This document shows, one piece after another, positions 47,180-59,864 of a DNA stretch of 64,000 bases (the stretch's first letter is position 1; each line of letters begins with the position of its first letter). Position numbers and translations under genes: made by a program. The notes beneath the pieces were generated by a model. It did no database searches, was not told where the DNA came from, and saw only the letters and a program-made list of their open reading frames with translations. The DNA is from Xyrauchen texanus (lineage: Eukaryota; Chordata; Actinopteri; Cypriniformes; Catostomidae). Where the stretch lies: NCBI RefSeq assembly GCF_025860055.1, contig NC_068283.1:25662983-25726982 (forward strand). The letters are read 5' to 3'.

Positions 47180-48540
47180 TGTGTTGTTTTTAGCTGTAAA
47201 TTATGTAATACAGTGAAGAATACATATTTTATGAACTTAAACCCCAAAGCCCAACCCTAAATCTAACCATCAGTGGAGTAAAAATATAAGGTAAGAGGGA
47301 AGATGGAATCTTCTAATCATGTTCATCACAGATTATGCAAAAGCGATAACTTCCTGATTTCAAAGCGAGTTGAAAACCTGAGAGTGTGTCTCAACAGAGT
47401 GCAAAAGTCTTGTTCAGGAAGTAAAAATCCCATTTAGTTTTTCAATGGATTCATTGATTTTCAACAATAAATTATAAACATTTCAAGACAGACCAACCTT
47501 GAGCTCCGAGGTTGTTTATCGATGCTTCTGTTGAAGCCATCAGTCTGCATTATTTGATTGTTTAAATAGCATGTTTGATAGCTGAATTCCTGGTAAACAA
47601 CTACATAACAAATGGAACAGCAGAGAAGACTTTACCAATCAGAGATCTGCAGCCAATGAAGCTCGTGAAATTTGCCTCGGAGGGACCGCCCACTCCCGTG
47701 ATGCACTGTGAGTGAAGTAATCAGTGAGTCAGTCTCCCTTTACCCTTAAACTACTTATCTAATTGTACATATTGGAATATTTAGCAATAATCGTAAAATA
47801 TAAACAACCTTATAATAAACAACCTAAAATCATTAGTTTGATATATTCCCATAGTTTTTTATTCTATTGCATCATTCACACTGCTTCATGGGATTTTAGT
47901 TTAGGTGGATACTTAATGGAGGACCAGGATTTAAAGCCCTTGATTTTGCCTTGTACTTGATGATGAGTGCATTTGAATTTTATTTTATTTTATTTATTTT
48001 TGAGCATAGCTTCATTTTCCTGAGCTTTTTCAGTGCTAACAGAGCTATTTAATTTGGTCTAAACTAAGTGCTTAGCCATTTAAGGGGTCTGACTTCCTAT
48101 TGTTCTTCGAAGAAGAGAATTCTGGATCGAATTCAAAGAGACTGTTTTACGCTTTCCACTGGGTCATGCAAGTTTTGTGGTTTACAAGTTGTTCTGTGCT
48201 GCACAATCTAGTGGGTTGCACAACTAAATGGGTCTGCTCTATTTCAGTTATACCCGCAAAATAATCTGTACTTTTTACTTTTGTATGGACAGAAACTCTG
48301 AACGTTGTACATTGAACACTAAAGCACCTTGTGCTAGTTGAATAATAAAACATAAATAGCCCACAATTTTAAATAAAAGACAAGTCAATCCAGCTCAAAA
48401 TGTGAATTAATAAAATTTTCCTATAAGTGTGCAGTACATTCTACAGGAAAATGTTACATGTTCATCTGACTTTGGAAGTCTAAACAAAGAGGTTTTGATT
48501 TTGCAGTGAAGAAAACATAATTTCCTTGACATGGTGACAA
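47180..48540. other. No gene recognised
   Basis: Unique-looking AT-rich sequence. An AATAAAA near 48343 might be a polyA signal, but no supporting exon is seen. Confidence 0.45.
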
Positions 48541-48542
48541 CA

Positions 48543-48816
48543 CTAACAAAAATCATCCTGGCCTGGTTTGTTTGAGTTTGGGCCAATGTTGCCCTTAGGC
48601 GGGCATTATGCAAATGTGTTACATAGTGATGTAGATACTTCATGGAAGAAATGGCTGGACTACAAACCAGCCGTTTCTTGTATAGTTCTTAAGCAGTGTT
48701 TTCTGTGGGAGAGTGTAACTCTCTGTGGCATGGACTTTGTGCTTTGTAACTTCGCAGACCTTTTACATGCACAAAAGAAAGGTAAAATCCCCAAAAGCAT
48801 AATTGGGCCTCTTTAA
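48543..48816 (-). repeat. Dispersed fish repeat
   Basis: On the minus strand it begins AAAGAGGCCCAATTATGC and contains TTTTACCTTTCTTTTGTGCA and AGTTACAAAGCACAAAGTCC, words I recognise from a widespread cyprinid repeat. Superfamily unknown. Confidence 0.6.
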
Positions 48817-48958
48817 AAATCAATGAATATTTAGACGGAATGTTGGTCACTTTTGAGTGCAAAGATTTCAATTGTTAATAAATTTTTTATAACTCCCATT
48901 TTTCAAAAAAGGCAACACAGAAATTGGTCCCTGCAGGTTTGGAGGAAAATCTTCAAAA

Positions 48959-49300
48959 CATGAGGGTCGTGCTTCTCAGAGGCAACCTCCAACAGAGCCT
49001 GATTGATTTTCTTCTACAACTGCAGAGCGCACTGCATAGCAATCAGTCAATTTCCCCATGCATCACACTCAGGCTTCTGTAAAGAGAGATAAAATGAGTA
49101 GTGAGCAAGTAGCCCCTGACATTCAATTTAATAGGCCTTTACAAATAGGCATAAGGTCCCTCCTTAAGAAGAGAATTAGAGTCAGCTTTGTATAAATATT
49201 CAAGGTGAGGAGGCTTAGTTCAATGTAATATCAACACACCTTTATGTCCTGAAGAACAATGTGGTCACACCTCTTGTTCTAGAACTCCACGCATTTCTCC
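48959..49300 (-). pseudogene. Ferritin relic psi-B, exon 3 and part of exon 2
   Basis: 48959-49076 matches exon 3 of the intact genes (CAGAGGCAACC, AGAGCCTG, TTGATTTTCTTCT, CACTGCATAGCAA, CAGGCTTCTG) with frame-breaking changes. 49240-49300 matches the 3' half of exon 2 (CCTGAAGAACAATG, CCTCTTGTTCT, GAACTCCA), ending in unrelated sequence. Exon 4 is not found. Confidence 0.88.
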
Positions 49301-49579
49301 ACAAACATTTTCAAGGGATGTGATCTATAACCTCAGATCGGTGGCACAAAAACAGGGTATTCAGTTTTCTGTGCATGGCATAGGGGTGCCACACAAATGA
49401 GGGTGCCGGATCAACCTCAATGCTGGGAATTTGGATAGCAAAACGTTCAAGGGGGACCCTTGATTGCTTGCCATCACTGCCTGGTATAGGAGCTGCTCCT
49501 CCCATGATCACAAAACACTGCAACAGGACAAGTCATCATTATTGTATAGCTCATTACTGTGAGCTACAAAACATTCACA
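49301..49579 (-). other. Unidentified insert inside psi-B
   Basis: A minus-strand frame of 70 codons (49523-49311) reads MGGAAPIPGSDGKQSRVPLE and VDPAPSFVWHPYAMH; it looks coding in style but I do not recognise it. It breaks exon 2 of the ferritin relic. Confidence 0.3.
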
Positions 49580-49587
49580 ATCTAGAT

Positions 49588-50723
49588 CAGTGGTACTCAT
49601 TGCGCGGCCCGCGGGGCGCCTGCAGCGATTTTCCTATTTTCCATTCCTTATACAAAACAATGATACAATTTAAATTCAATGTGTTTAATGCAGGCCTGAA
49701 TCACGTCATTGAAAATACCTATTGTTCCCTGGATGGCCGATAGATGGCAGTATAGCGCAGCTGTTGAACAGAACAGCCGAAGGGTACTACAAATAGAACG
49801 CAACTGCTCAGTTATAGCAACCGACACATATCAGTTTGCTAGTTGCAGTTGAAGTTAGAGTTTGAATCCAGATTCAATGATATCGATATCATAGAGTACA
49901 AGGAGTTTTTCAATTTCATTGAGAACCCCTTTCATGTGCCAGTGTCATCTCTTACCCCAGTCATCACCGCTTTCTGTCCTGACCGTGCTGGAATAGAGTG
50001 TGAGATAGAGCTGCAGGAAATTACACATTGCAAGGTGAACATAGATGTTACCCATTTCTGGAGCCTTGTGTCAGACACAGAGTATCCACTTCTGAAGCAG
50101 TGTGTTCAAAAGTTGACACAATTTTTTTGTCAGCACTTATTAAGGTGAAGCAACATTTTCAACAATGAACATTATGAAAACAGAGACACAGACTGAACAA
50201 TGCACACCTGGATTGCCTCACAATAATAGCAACAACAGGTAAGAAATTTAGAATGAATTCAAGTCAAGGGGCAGAAGGGACATTTTCACTCATCCAACCA
50301 CTGAGTAACCCTTAATAAGGGTCTTATACATGTGATGTAGCCTATTTGATATGTGTATGTATATACATTTGTGATGTGTTGTACATCAAATCAATTGCAT
50401 GTGCTCTATTGCTCTGAATTTGCTCTCAATTGATAATATTGGAAGAAAAAGTACATGCATAGTTGTTAGAAAAATTCTGGAGACCAGCTTCAAAGTCAAA
50501 AGTAGGTTATATTTATTTTTGCAAAAAGGAGCAGAGAAACACACTATGTAGTTGTCTCACTGAAGAGCTCGAAGTGCACCTCTCTAAGATGGATTATTTA
50601 TAAAAACAGGAGTGGCTTCAAGCAACAGTTTAAATATATCTTATATTTTACACAACCGGTGGCCCTCTAAATGATTGTCTCAACACAAAGTAGCCCACTT
50701 ACAAAAAATTGTGAGTAACGCTG
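49588..50723 (+). mobile_element. hAT transposon, 1136 bp, 8-bp TSD ATCTAGAT
   Basis: The perfect octamer ATCTAGAT at 49580-49587 and 50724-50731 flanks ends CAGTGGTACTCA... / ...TGAGTAACGCTG. It contains the C-terminal part of an hAT transposase (49843-50146 and on): NPFHVPVSS, DVTHFWSLVSDTEYPLLKQC, then past a stop STFSTMNIMK, matching the dimerisation region of GTF2IRD2/Charlie-like hAT proteins. A non-autonomous deletion copy. Confidence 0.93.
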
Positions 50724-50939
50724 ATCTAGATATCTACTCAGCTAAGTCTTCAGAAAGATCAGGTATATTAAGCACCCCAGTAACTCTAGTCATAAACTGT
50801 TTCTTTTTTAAAAAAAAAAACATTTCCTCCTGTTACTGCTGCCGGATTAAAAAACATTTGATAAACTTGATTACTAGAAAGGTGCCATCACAACTTGTCA
50901 CTGTGCATCAAAATAACAAAGTAATAAATGTGAATAAGT

Positions 50940-51160
50940 GGTTCTTGCCATTGAAGTGTAGATGTAGGATTCGTAAAGCTCCAAGTTCATCATTTTTTTG
51001 ATCAAATCATCGCATTGTGGTCGTAGTTCTGGAAAATCTGAGAAGTCTCAATTTCGGCGGGTTTTATTATAAAAAACAAAGTAGGTATGAAATAAGCAGT
51101 AAATTTAAATAGGTTTATAGATCGAAGTTCCATTCAATCACTCTTAAAACAAGAACAAAT
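50940..51160 (-). pseudogene. Ferritin relic psi-B, exon 1 and 5' UTR with broken IRE
   Basis: 50949-51052 matches ferritin exon 1 (QNYDHN, KMMNLELY), but the start region reads ATTGAGACTTCT, so the ATG is lost, and an indel shifts the frame. At 51127-51156 the IRE relic reads (plus) GTTCCATTCAATCACTCTTA; the apical CAGTG of the minus strand is now GAGTG and the lower stem has mismatches. Confidence 0.9.
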
Positions 51161-52894
51161 CTGTGAAATTGTAAACACTCACTACTTGAGTCAGTAGAAC
51201 AGAAACCAGCCAAAAATTGCTGAATAATGATTGTAAGACAATTCGCTGTACACGTTTCTATTACAACAAAGCTTCATTGATTACTTAATTTTCCTTTTTC
51301 ATAATTAACCCTCCTAAGCTGTTCTAAAATAGTCAACACCTTGGCTGTTTGCGGTCATTTTTGACTGGATACAAAAAAGGTGTACACCTTTTTTTAATGA
51401 AATGTTATAACATTAATTTCCCTGAAGTAGTAACAATAAAATGATGCACTTATTTTGGTATTTTATGTTATTTAGATCTCATTTACATGTACATTTATTA
51501 ATTTCACCATAGTTTGCATATTCAAACTAGCAAATGTATGAAACTTCACTAGAGTAAACAAGTACACTTTTATAAGGAAAACATTTTTATTTAAAAACAA
51601 AAATGAAAATCGGTCAACAATGACTGAACAGCCTAGGAGTGTTAATGAAAAAGTGAATCCAACTGAAACTGATTTGTCACTCACTGATTTGAAATTTTGT
51701 GATCAATCAAGTATTGTAGAATAATATAGATTCAAACATACAAGACCTTCTTTAATTTTTGTTATTTGCATTTGTCAAGATTAATGAACAACAAATTTAT
51801 AAATAACCAAAATATTTTACACTGTTTACCTTTAATAACTGCATGTGAAGGCATAAAGCAAGAATGCTTAAATATTGTTCACAACAAATCTGATTTTAAG
51901 TGTCAAATTAGATTTACAATGGCCTGTCAAATAATATATTGTTTTAGTACCCCTATGATGCATTACAGGAATATTGGCCACTGATCAAGGAGCTGTGCAA
52001 TTGCATTGTGAAGAAATATTTCCATGGTAGATTCTCCCACAGCGTCTCCTGCCTTCTCTCACAGAATTCAGGCAAGCTCTTTAACTTTTCTCAGGTTCAG
52101 TTTGCCTTTAATTCGCTTTGCTGTTGTCACAGTCCTATTCGACCCACCCCAAGCAGGATTCGATCCCCTGCATGGAAGCTGGACATGCTAGCAAGGAGGC
52201 TATAAAAGCCATGGCCATTAGCCTCGTCGCTAGTGCATCTCTTAAGGCCAGGAGAATGAAGTTTACACACTGCACAGCTATCACGTAGCAGCTGGCTACC
52301 GTTGTACTGTGCATGTAACAAAACCAAGGTTCACACTCTTCAAAATATTACTTTGCAGGACATTTTATGTGAACAACACATGCCATAACATGCAAGCAAC
52401 AACATGCAAGAGGGAGTGCTATATCATGGTCATTGGTTGTGTGCTGCAGCAGACAGTATGCATGCGGTGCCAAGTAGGCCTTCAGCCCAATAATGGTACC
52501 AATAATGGCCCAAAAATTATTCCAATTTAATATATTAGTGGGAAAACAAGCCACTTTACTAAATGGAATACTCTGTATTGCTGCTGCTGCTTCTGACATA
52601 CTTTTAGCCATTACATTATCAGGCTATATTCTTCCCTATATTTACAAGGATATTTTCTCTTTAAGGTTGTGACAGACTTATTATTATCATTATTAAACAA
52701 ATGACTGTTAAAAGTACAATTCAAATGTCTTTTGAAATATAATTCAGCAATTTGGTAGCTTGGAAAAGACAGATAAATGTATTAGCTTTTCAATACCATA
52801 TGTTGAATTAAAGCTGCTGTGTGTTATTGCGTGGGACATGCTTCTTAATAAATAAATAAATGCAAAGCATATCACTGCATTTATACTGATCTTC
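51161..52894. other. Upstream flank of psi-B, no gene recognised
   Basis: AT-rich. I searched for a TGACTCAGCA copy here and did not find one. Confidence 0.5.
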
Positions 52895-54164
52895 AAAAAA
52901 ACCTAGGTCTAATTTGAGACCAAAATGTCAGACTGCATACCCCTAGCCTAACTTTTGTGTACATTCTTATGTGTTCATATGTTCTCACAGGGCCATTTCG
53001 ACACACTATACAATATCCGTTTTGGCACCCCTATGAAAGTGGTTTGGATTGGGTTTATAAAAATGTAATGTGTCTTTTTGTTCCCTGTCCAGACTGAAAA
53101 AACTATACTCATTTGAGTCGGATAGGCCAAAAAAATGTATGTTTTGCTGCCAGTCTGAACATTGCCTAGGATACATAATAGGGAGTTAGTTGGATTTGCC
53201 AGGACTGGATAATATAACTGGACTTTATAATCTTGTCAGTGGTGTGTTGGCGTGGACTCAGCTGACGTCATCATTCACTGTCGAATTTCTGTTCCAATAA
53301 TCAAGAACACAAGTACTGAGAATGCATTTAATTAGCATCAGATGGTGACTTGTGGGCAAGAAAACCGTAGCAGAGCAGGGACATTTATCATTGGGTTTTC
53401 CCTGCGAGTTTCCCACTCTGGCAGTATTTCTCTCACTGGCTACAAATGTGCTGAAACAATCAATTATACAAGATTGCAGCACATCTCAAAGTTAGCAAAA
53501 GTTGCATTCTACTTTAAAGGTGCACTGTTTTTTTTTCTAAAAAAAATTTCACTCATGAAATTGTACATTTGAATCATGTTCAGAATCGTGATCGCTTACA
53601 TAAGATGAAGACTCTAGTCAAATCAGGAAACTTCTACATGCAGAGGGTCTCCTCATAGAAACGACTGCATTTGAATGATGCTGCACCCCACTAGGGGCCA
53701 GTCTAAGACAGATAACAATGCATATAAAATTACCAAGCGCATCTGATAAAAAAAAAAAATTAAAAAAAAAAAAAGTCAGCTAAAACCAGGACAATTAAAT
53801 ATGACAAAATTCTGAACACGGGGGCACACCTTGTGAAGCTGAGATTTTTGCAGGTAAAGAATGTCTGGACCCATAATTTCAACCCCTAATTAAAAGTAGA
53901 CCTACTTAAGGAATGCTTAGAATAAATTTACATGACATAATCTAGCCATAGATGACAGAATATTCTAGATGTGTTGAGATCACATGACCAGCAAAATACT
54001 ATGGTTTTATATCCCTAGTCTCCTTAAAGGACAATGAAATAAATGATTGCAAACAGGTCATTTTGACAATGGTATTGGGAACCATAAACCAGCTATTACT
54101 TTTGTCACATCTTTTTTGCCAGTGTTAAAGTAAAGATGACTGCAAATACATCCAGTCCAAAATG

Positions 54165-54170
54165 TTTATT
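54165..54170 (-). terminator. PolyA signal of ferritin gene 1
   Basis: AATAAA on the minus strand, about 250 bp after the stop codon; the identical context at 61439-61444 follows gene 2. Confidence 0.8.
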
Positions 54171-54418
54171 CATCAATTCACAATGTTAAAGCCAATTAGT
54201 GTACATTCAACAGGAAAGCAATGGCTTGGTGATTATCACAAGATGACAAATTAAGAACCAGACTGGCTCGCTTAACAATACTGACATTAAAATTGTACTT
54301 TGTCAACATTTTAAGATCTCAGACTTTGCAAGGGAACGGTGATAACACATTGCATAATGATTCAAGCGTACAATATAGATGGAAGCTTTGCGGCATGCAG
54401 TTGATCAGAGGGCAGCGT

Positions 54419-54644
54419 TTAGCTGTCTCTGCCCAGGGTGTGCTTGTCAAACAGGTACTCCGCCATCCTGTTGTTGCCAGCGTCCATCTTGGACAGGTTG
54501 GTGATGTGGTCACCAAGCTTCTTAATTGCCTCAACCTGCTCATTCAGGTAGTGAGTCTCCAGAAAGTCACAAAGCTGTAGGACAATAAATCAGAAGATTA
54601 TTAACAATATTTAAATCAAGTAGAATAGAGGAAACTGCAGCAAA

Positions 54645-54704
<60 letters not shown>

Positions 54705-55598
54705 GAAGGCATGGATTAATAAACACATCAAAACCAATTACCCCAAATAGTATATTAATTTCAAGTAATCACACACTGAATGCTAGCCAGTTCTGAAGGG
54801 CACACAATTATGCCCCACTTCTTGCTTCAGAGATTAAATGAGCCACTCACATGGGGGTCAACTCTCTCAGAGGCAACCTTATGCAGATCCAGCAGAGCCT
54901 GGTTGACTTTCTTCTCCAGCTGCAGAGCACACTGCATAGCAACCAGCCCATTGTCCCACTCATCACGCTCAGGCTTCTGCAGTGAGAGATGAACATGCAG
55001 TGAGAATTCAATTAAACTCGCCCTTACAAAAAGGCACATAACAATAGGCATAGAGTCAACTTTGCTTGCATCATAACAACGTAAAAGAACAAAAGGCTGA
55101 GTTCAAAATACTCTAAACACACCTTTAAATCCTGAAGAGCAATGCGTCCACCCCTCTTGTTCTGGAACTCCATGAATTTCTCGGCATGCTCGCGCTCCTC
55201 CTCGCTGTTCTCCTTGAAGAACTTGGCAAAACCAGGAAGTGCGACATCATCCCGTTTAAAGTAGTGAGCCTGATGGGAACAAAACGATAATGCGATTAAA
55301 CATTATCGCGGCATGAGGTCTTTGATCTCGTTGTGTAGCTCAAACTGCAATTAAACACTGGAATAGGAGATGCCGGTTTGAACGGATCACAAACCAGGAC
55401 ACAGAGAAAGGAAAATACTTCTTAAAAAGAGCCATCACATCTTCTGACGTGAAAAGACACGATTAAGAGTAGAAATGTAAAACTAGAGGTACTTGCCATT
55501 GAGGTGTAGGTGTAGGAAGCGTACAGCTCCAAATTCACCATCTTGTTGATCAAAGCCTCGCAGTCCCGGTCGTAGTTCTGGCGAATCTGAGAGTCCAT
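54419..55598 (-). CDS. Ferritin, middle/heavy-type subunit (gene 1)
   Basis: Iron-storage subunit: oxidises Fe2+ at a diiron ferroxidase centre and assembles into 24-mers in the cytosol. Exons 55598-55497, 55269-55123, 54976-54851, 54574-54419 give 176 aa, the usual length. Ferroxidase ligands are all present: Glu and Tyr in NLELYASYTY, Glu-Glu and His in SEEEREHAEKF, Glu in LQLEKKVNQA and Gln in NEQVEAIKKL. The ending LFDKHTLGRDS is like fish M subunits rather than the longer H-type tail. Intron 1 has a GC donor (ATG|GCAAGT) and AG acceptor; the other introns are GT-AG. 5' UTR carries an IRE, so translation should be iron-controlled through IRP. Symbol left blank because H/M paralogy in fish is ambiguous. 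Confidence 0.96.
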
Positions 55599-55680
55599 TT
55601 CGGCGGATTTTTATCTTTTTATTATCAAAAAGTAATAAATAGAAGAATTGTATTCAAAGCGAAATTCCGACGAGATCGAA

Positions 55681-55710
55681 GTTCCGTTCAATCACTGTTG
55701 AAGCAAGAAC
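55681..55710 (-). promoter_or_regulatory. Iron-responsive element (IRE), ferritin gene 1
   Basis: The minus strand reads GTTCTTGCTTCAACAGTGAT then TGAACGGAAC: lower stem, bulged C, upper stem TTCAA/TTGAA and a CAGTGA apical loop, the canonical ferritin IRE. It lies about 25-30 nt from the expected cap site, where IRP binding blocks ribosome loading. Confidence 0.95.
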
Positions 55711-55761
55711 CTCCTGGTGTCTTCCTGAAGCTGTGAGTGTGAAATCACAGGCGAGTGTGTC

Positions 55762-55768
55762 TTATATA
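55762..55768 (-). promoter_or_regulatory. TATA box, ferritin gene 1
   Basis: TATATAAG on the minus strand about 50 bp upstream of the IRE. The inverted CCAAT position about 50 bp further upstream reads CCAGT here (55814-55818), unlike gene 2. Confidence 0.8.
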
Positions 55769-56278
55769 CGCTCAAAACATGATGTGGATGATGTCAGTGG
55801 AACAAAACACCGGCCAGTCAGAAACTTGAGCTGAATGAGGAAGTGACAAGAAAGTCAGCTGAGAGTCAGTTTCTCATGACAAGAAAGACACAAATCAGGT
55901 TTCATTGATGAGTCTCTTTTGCTTGTCTATAAGTAATGCAAAACTTATTCTAACAGACACTAATGTTGTGAATATCTAAAAGTATTGTGACTATCATTCA
56001 TTCATAAAAGTATAGGCAGTAACCACAAAAAATACATTGAGGTGAACAAGTGATCAGATATGTCAGATTGCCCAATCATTGATATCCCTGTTGCTGTTCT
56101 GCTGCAGTCCACTGTGCATTACCATCTAGTTGTCATTAAGTTGTTGTAGGAATAACATAAAGGTTTAAAAATATATATTTTTAGTATGCTCAGTAGTCAA
56201 GGGGACTTTCAGAAAGTGGGGCAGGTATTTGGCAGTTTTGGGAGACTCTAGGGGATGGGATGAGGAGAGAGAAGTTAG

Positions 56279-56280
<2 letters not shown>

Positions 56281-56336
<56 letters not shown>

Positions 56337-56402
56337 GGCTGTCCAGTTAACACTGAAAATTAATGAATAATTAATTAGGTATAAATATATATATATATTA
56401 GG

Positions 56403-56491
<89 letters not shown>

Positions 56492-56700
56492 AATTTTTTA
56501 TTATTTAAAGATAACTATGTATAATTATATATTGATACAAATATGTATAATCATTATATATTGAATTGTTATATGAGGGGCTTTCTCAGCAAATATTCGT
56601 ATATGCAATTAATTGCGATTAATTAATTGGGATACCATATAGTTAATTTGATTAAAAATGTTAATCGATTGACAGGCCTAATAAATATATATATATATAC
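56281..56700. mobile_element. MITE with TA expansions (TTAGGGCTGTC ends)
   Basis: TTAGGGCTGTCCAGTTAAC (from about 56333) and TTAATCGATTGACAGGCCTAA (to about 56682) form inverted ends of a familiar fish MITE. TA dinucleotide runs lie at 56283-56333, 56382-56395 and 56408-56487. Confidence 0.75.
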
Positions 56701-56871
56701 CCTATGCCTTTGGGCATCATACATTATGTCGCAGCTAACTAGTAATACCAATTGACATTTTTACGTCTTTAATTCATTCAGAATTTTGTACAGCATCTCC
56801 TAAGAGACTTTTAATAGAGACCATTTTATTTTGAGTATGTCTTGTCAGGTTTGTGCTAAGCCACCAGTTAA

Positions 56872-57235
56872 AGGGTTAGTTCACCCAAAAATGAAAAATA
56901 ACCCTTAATTTCTCACCCTCAAGCAATCCTAGTTGTATATGACTTTCTTTTTTCAGCCAAACACAATCAGAGTTATATTAAAAAATATCCTGGCTCTTCC
57001 AAGCTTTATAATAGCAGTGATTTTGAAGCCCAAAAAAGTGCATCCATCCATCAAAAAAGTAATCCATACGGCTCCAGGGGGTGAATCTTCTGAAGTGATG
57101 CGTTTTTGTACGAAAAATATCCATATTTATAACTTTATTAAACTATAATCACTGGCTTCTGGTAACGGCCGTCCGCATGTTCACAAGAGAGTCGAGTTCC
57201 GGTGTATGACGTAGTGTAAGCTCCGGTGAGAAGTG
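56872..57235 (+). mobile_element. TTAA-type MITE, left part
   Basis: Starts AGGGTTAGTTCACCCAAAAA after TTAA, the same family type as 46624-47174. No right end found, so it is truncated or its end lies in diverged sequence. Confidence 0.7.
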
Positions 57236-59864
57236 AATTCAACCTGTGCGACCTTCTGGTGAACTGATACTTTATTTCCCTGGGTGAAATTCCCAGGGTG
57301 GCATAGTCCTTGGCATAATTGTGTGCAGTACTATATCACATTTTCCTTCTGATGTCCTTAGGCCACTCGCTACATATGGAAAAGAGCAGCATTCGGATTC
57401 TTGAAGAAAAGATTGTTTTAAGATTCTACGGGGGGATATGATTATATTCATCTTTTCTTTGATGCAGCACAAAAAAGAGAGAAAAGATAACTGAAACAGG
57501 CTAGCAATGCAGACACAGTGTTTGTCTTGTATTGTGTGAACTTAAAAAAAAACATATCTTTTAAAACCAAAACATTTCTAAGTTTGGTCACATTTAAAAA
57601 TAAAAAACGTTAACACATTTAAAGCCTTTATTCAGAAAATTATAATTGTATCGCCTTTATTATTTTGAAGGACCAAGTACCATATTATATTTGTGACCTC
57701 AACACCCGTGACCCACCCCCAAAATGGTTTGGTCCCCCACAATTCAAGACATGGTTATTGCCTTGCCTGTTAACAAACATTATGAATGGACTGCCTTCCT
57801 TTTCTTTGATCATACAAATGCAAAGCTAGCTAAGGTTACCCGCAATACATCACTTAATATATAATTATTACTGACTGCTTCTATCATTACTAGGAGGCAC
57901 ATAATATAGATTTTCCATCATGTATGGGAGCTCTGGACATTATAGCAATAGAAGCTTTTGTGTGGAATGGCAAATATCATTGGATAAACATGCAAAATCA
58001 TGTTATTCACATATTACGTTTACTCAGTTTTCCACTATGTATCTACCTTTTAGATGTAAATGTCATCATTAAGATGACAATGACAAAGCATACAGAAACA
58101 GGTGCAACAAGTCAGGAAAATGTGGAAACTCAAGAGACCTGACATTGAGCAGTGTCACTGTGACTCAGCATTTTCTCATTTATGTCCTACTCGTGACTTC
58201 ATTTGTAACTTCAAAGGGTCCAGGTGTGTAACCTTTATTTTTACACTTGTCATTAGTCTTTTCTTTGTTGTAACTCTGGATACACAAACAGAATTCAAAT
58301 TATGTCAAATTCTTTTACTCCTTTAAAAGGTATATCTTTTTATTCCCAAAATATAGTCGCCAACAAACCAACCAACAAGACTGTAACTATTATTAGCATT
58401 GGAATAAAGCGCTTTAAATCTTACTGCAGAATCTCTTGAAGACATACATGGAATATTGATATAACAAATCCATCTATGATAATTTAACACAAATTAACTA
58501 CAGTAAGAGCACAGTGTGTTTAACATATGAGAATAGTTAGGTTTATTCTGATGCTAATAACTGGTTATAAAAACCTATTTATAGTGGGAATGCACTGTAT
58601 TGCCATGTTGCATTATATATTTGTCCAGTTTTAGAAGAAATACTGACAAATAAACAGGTGAATGTGACATGACAGAAAATACGCTGTCCTGGAAGGATCA
58701 AATCCTTCAGGTATCTAGAATCTGGATGGCGCAGAGCTATAATCAGCAATGTTCTGAACATCATAGAGCTGCAAGTGGAGTGTTGAAGAGAAACTGAGGG
58801 TTTCAGAAAGCATTGTAGGCGCATGCGGTTTAACAGGAATTACTAAAGCCCAGATGTATAAATCTGTTTTTGACTAGTCATACAAGCTGGTTGTCTTAAG
58901 TTTTCATTTAACCCTTGTGTGGTATTGGGGTAAACAAAAAAACACTCATTTTGAAAATTCGCTATTTTGTTTCCTTCGTCTCAGTGGCATGAGATTTAGT
59001 GACTTTGCTGACATTACCTATTTGTACACACACACACAAAAACTGGGCTGGATTCTGTTGGTGTGGTGGTGTGAAAAAAGTACCTTTCATGGTGTTTGGA
59101 AAAGAATGGGAAAGGTGATAAACAGAGGTTTTTTATTTATTTGTCAAATCAGATATATAAACAAACACACACATGAATGAATAGGTGAGACTGCAACAGA
59201 GCATTTGTATAGAATGTGTTATAGAACATTACACATCCACAATTAACACACACAGATCAAAGGCTGATATATATCTTCTTCAGAAGATGACGAAGCTGCA
59301 GGCCCCTCCACAGCAGCTCCACCTTACAAAAGGAAAAGGTGTCAGGTGTGTCCCCATAAAAAGGATTTGAAAGGCAGCATGATATGCACAAAGCAAAAAA
59401 AACTAAAACAAAAAAACCTTTTCGTGACCTTCTGCCAGATGTGTGTGTGTATTCATGAAAAAATACTATAGTTTCTGATACTTAGTATCATACTCATTGT
59501 TCTGTACTGTTCTTGTTTTTTTAATTATTTGTTGTTGCTCTTTATTGCTATTCAGTTCACTGGATGTTCAGAATTTTTATGCCGTTGCAAAATGTTATTC
59601 TAGTACTATGTTCACTGTTCACTCCTGCTAATTTCCGTTTATTGCTGTTGGTTTTACTGACGTTTGATTTATTACTTATTATTAATTTTATGAATTATTG
59701 AATTGGGATGTTTGAAATAAATAATAGGTGACTAAAATCTTACTCTTAAGATTTGTCTTTGATGTACCGTGGTATGTAATCATTTATGGGGCATCATTGC
59801 AAAGACTTACACTTCAAAACACCAAGCAAAAAAGCTAAACTTTAATTATTTTTTCAGTCAGTTG
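57236..59864. other. Upstream spacer of ferritin gene 1, no gene recognised
   Basis: AT-rich. The only supported element is the TGACTCAGCA motif at 58161-58170. Confidence 0.5.
58161..58170 (+). promoter_or_regulatory. TGACTCAGCA motif upstream of ferritin gene 1
   Basis: CACTG then TGACTCAGCA then TTTTCTCATTTAT, about 2.4 kb upstream of the TATA box (two MITEs lie between). The flanks match the copy at 63776. It resembles the antioxidant-response/Maf site known in mammalian ferritin H enhancers. Confidence 0.65.

Larger units (their letters stand above)
52895..55888. repeat. Tandem segmental duplication, unit 1 (with ferritin gene 1)
   Basis: Matches 59865-63142 from AACCTAGGTCTAATTTG through the ferritin gene and promoter up to CATGACAAGAAAGA. 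Differences are small indels, a longer TA run in intron 3 (54647-54702) and local rearrangement near 53400-53800. Confidence 0.95.

Noticed and set aside
54293..54580. Plus-strand frames over ferritin exon 4 (also 61569-61856)
   Set aside because: They are the antisense shadow of ferritin exon 4; the minus-strand exons have splice sites and catalytic residues.
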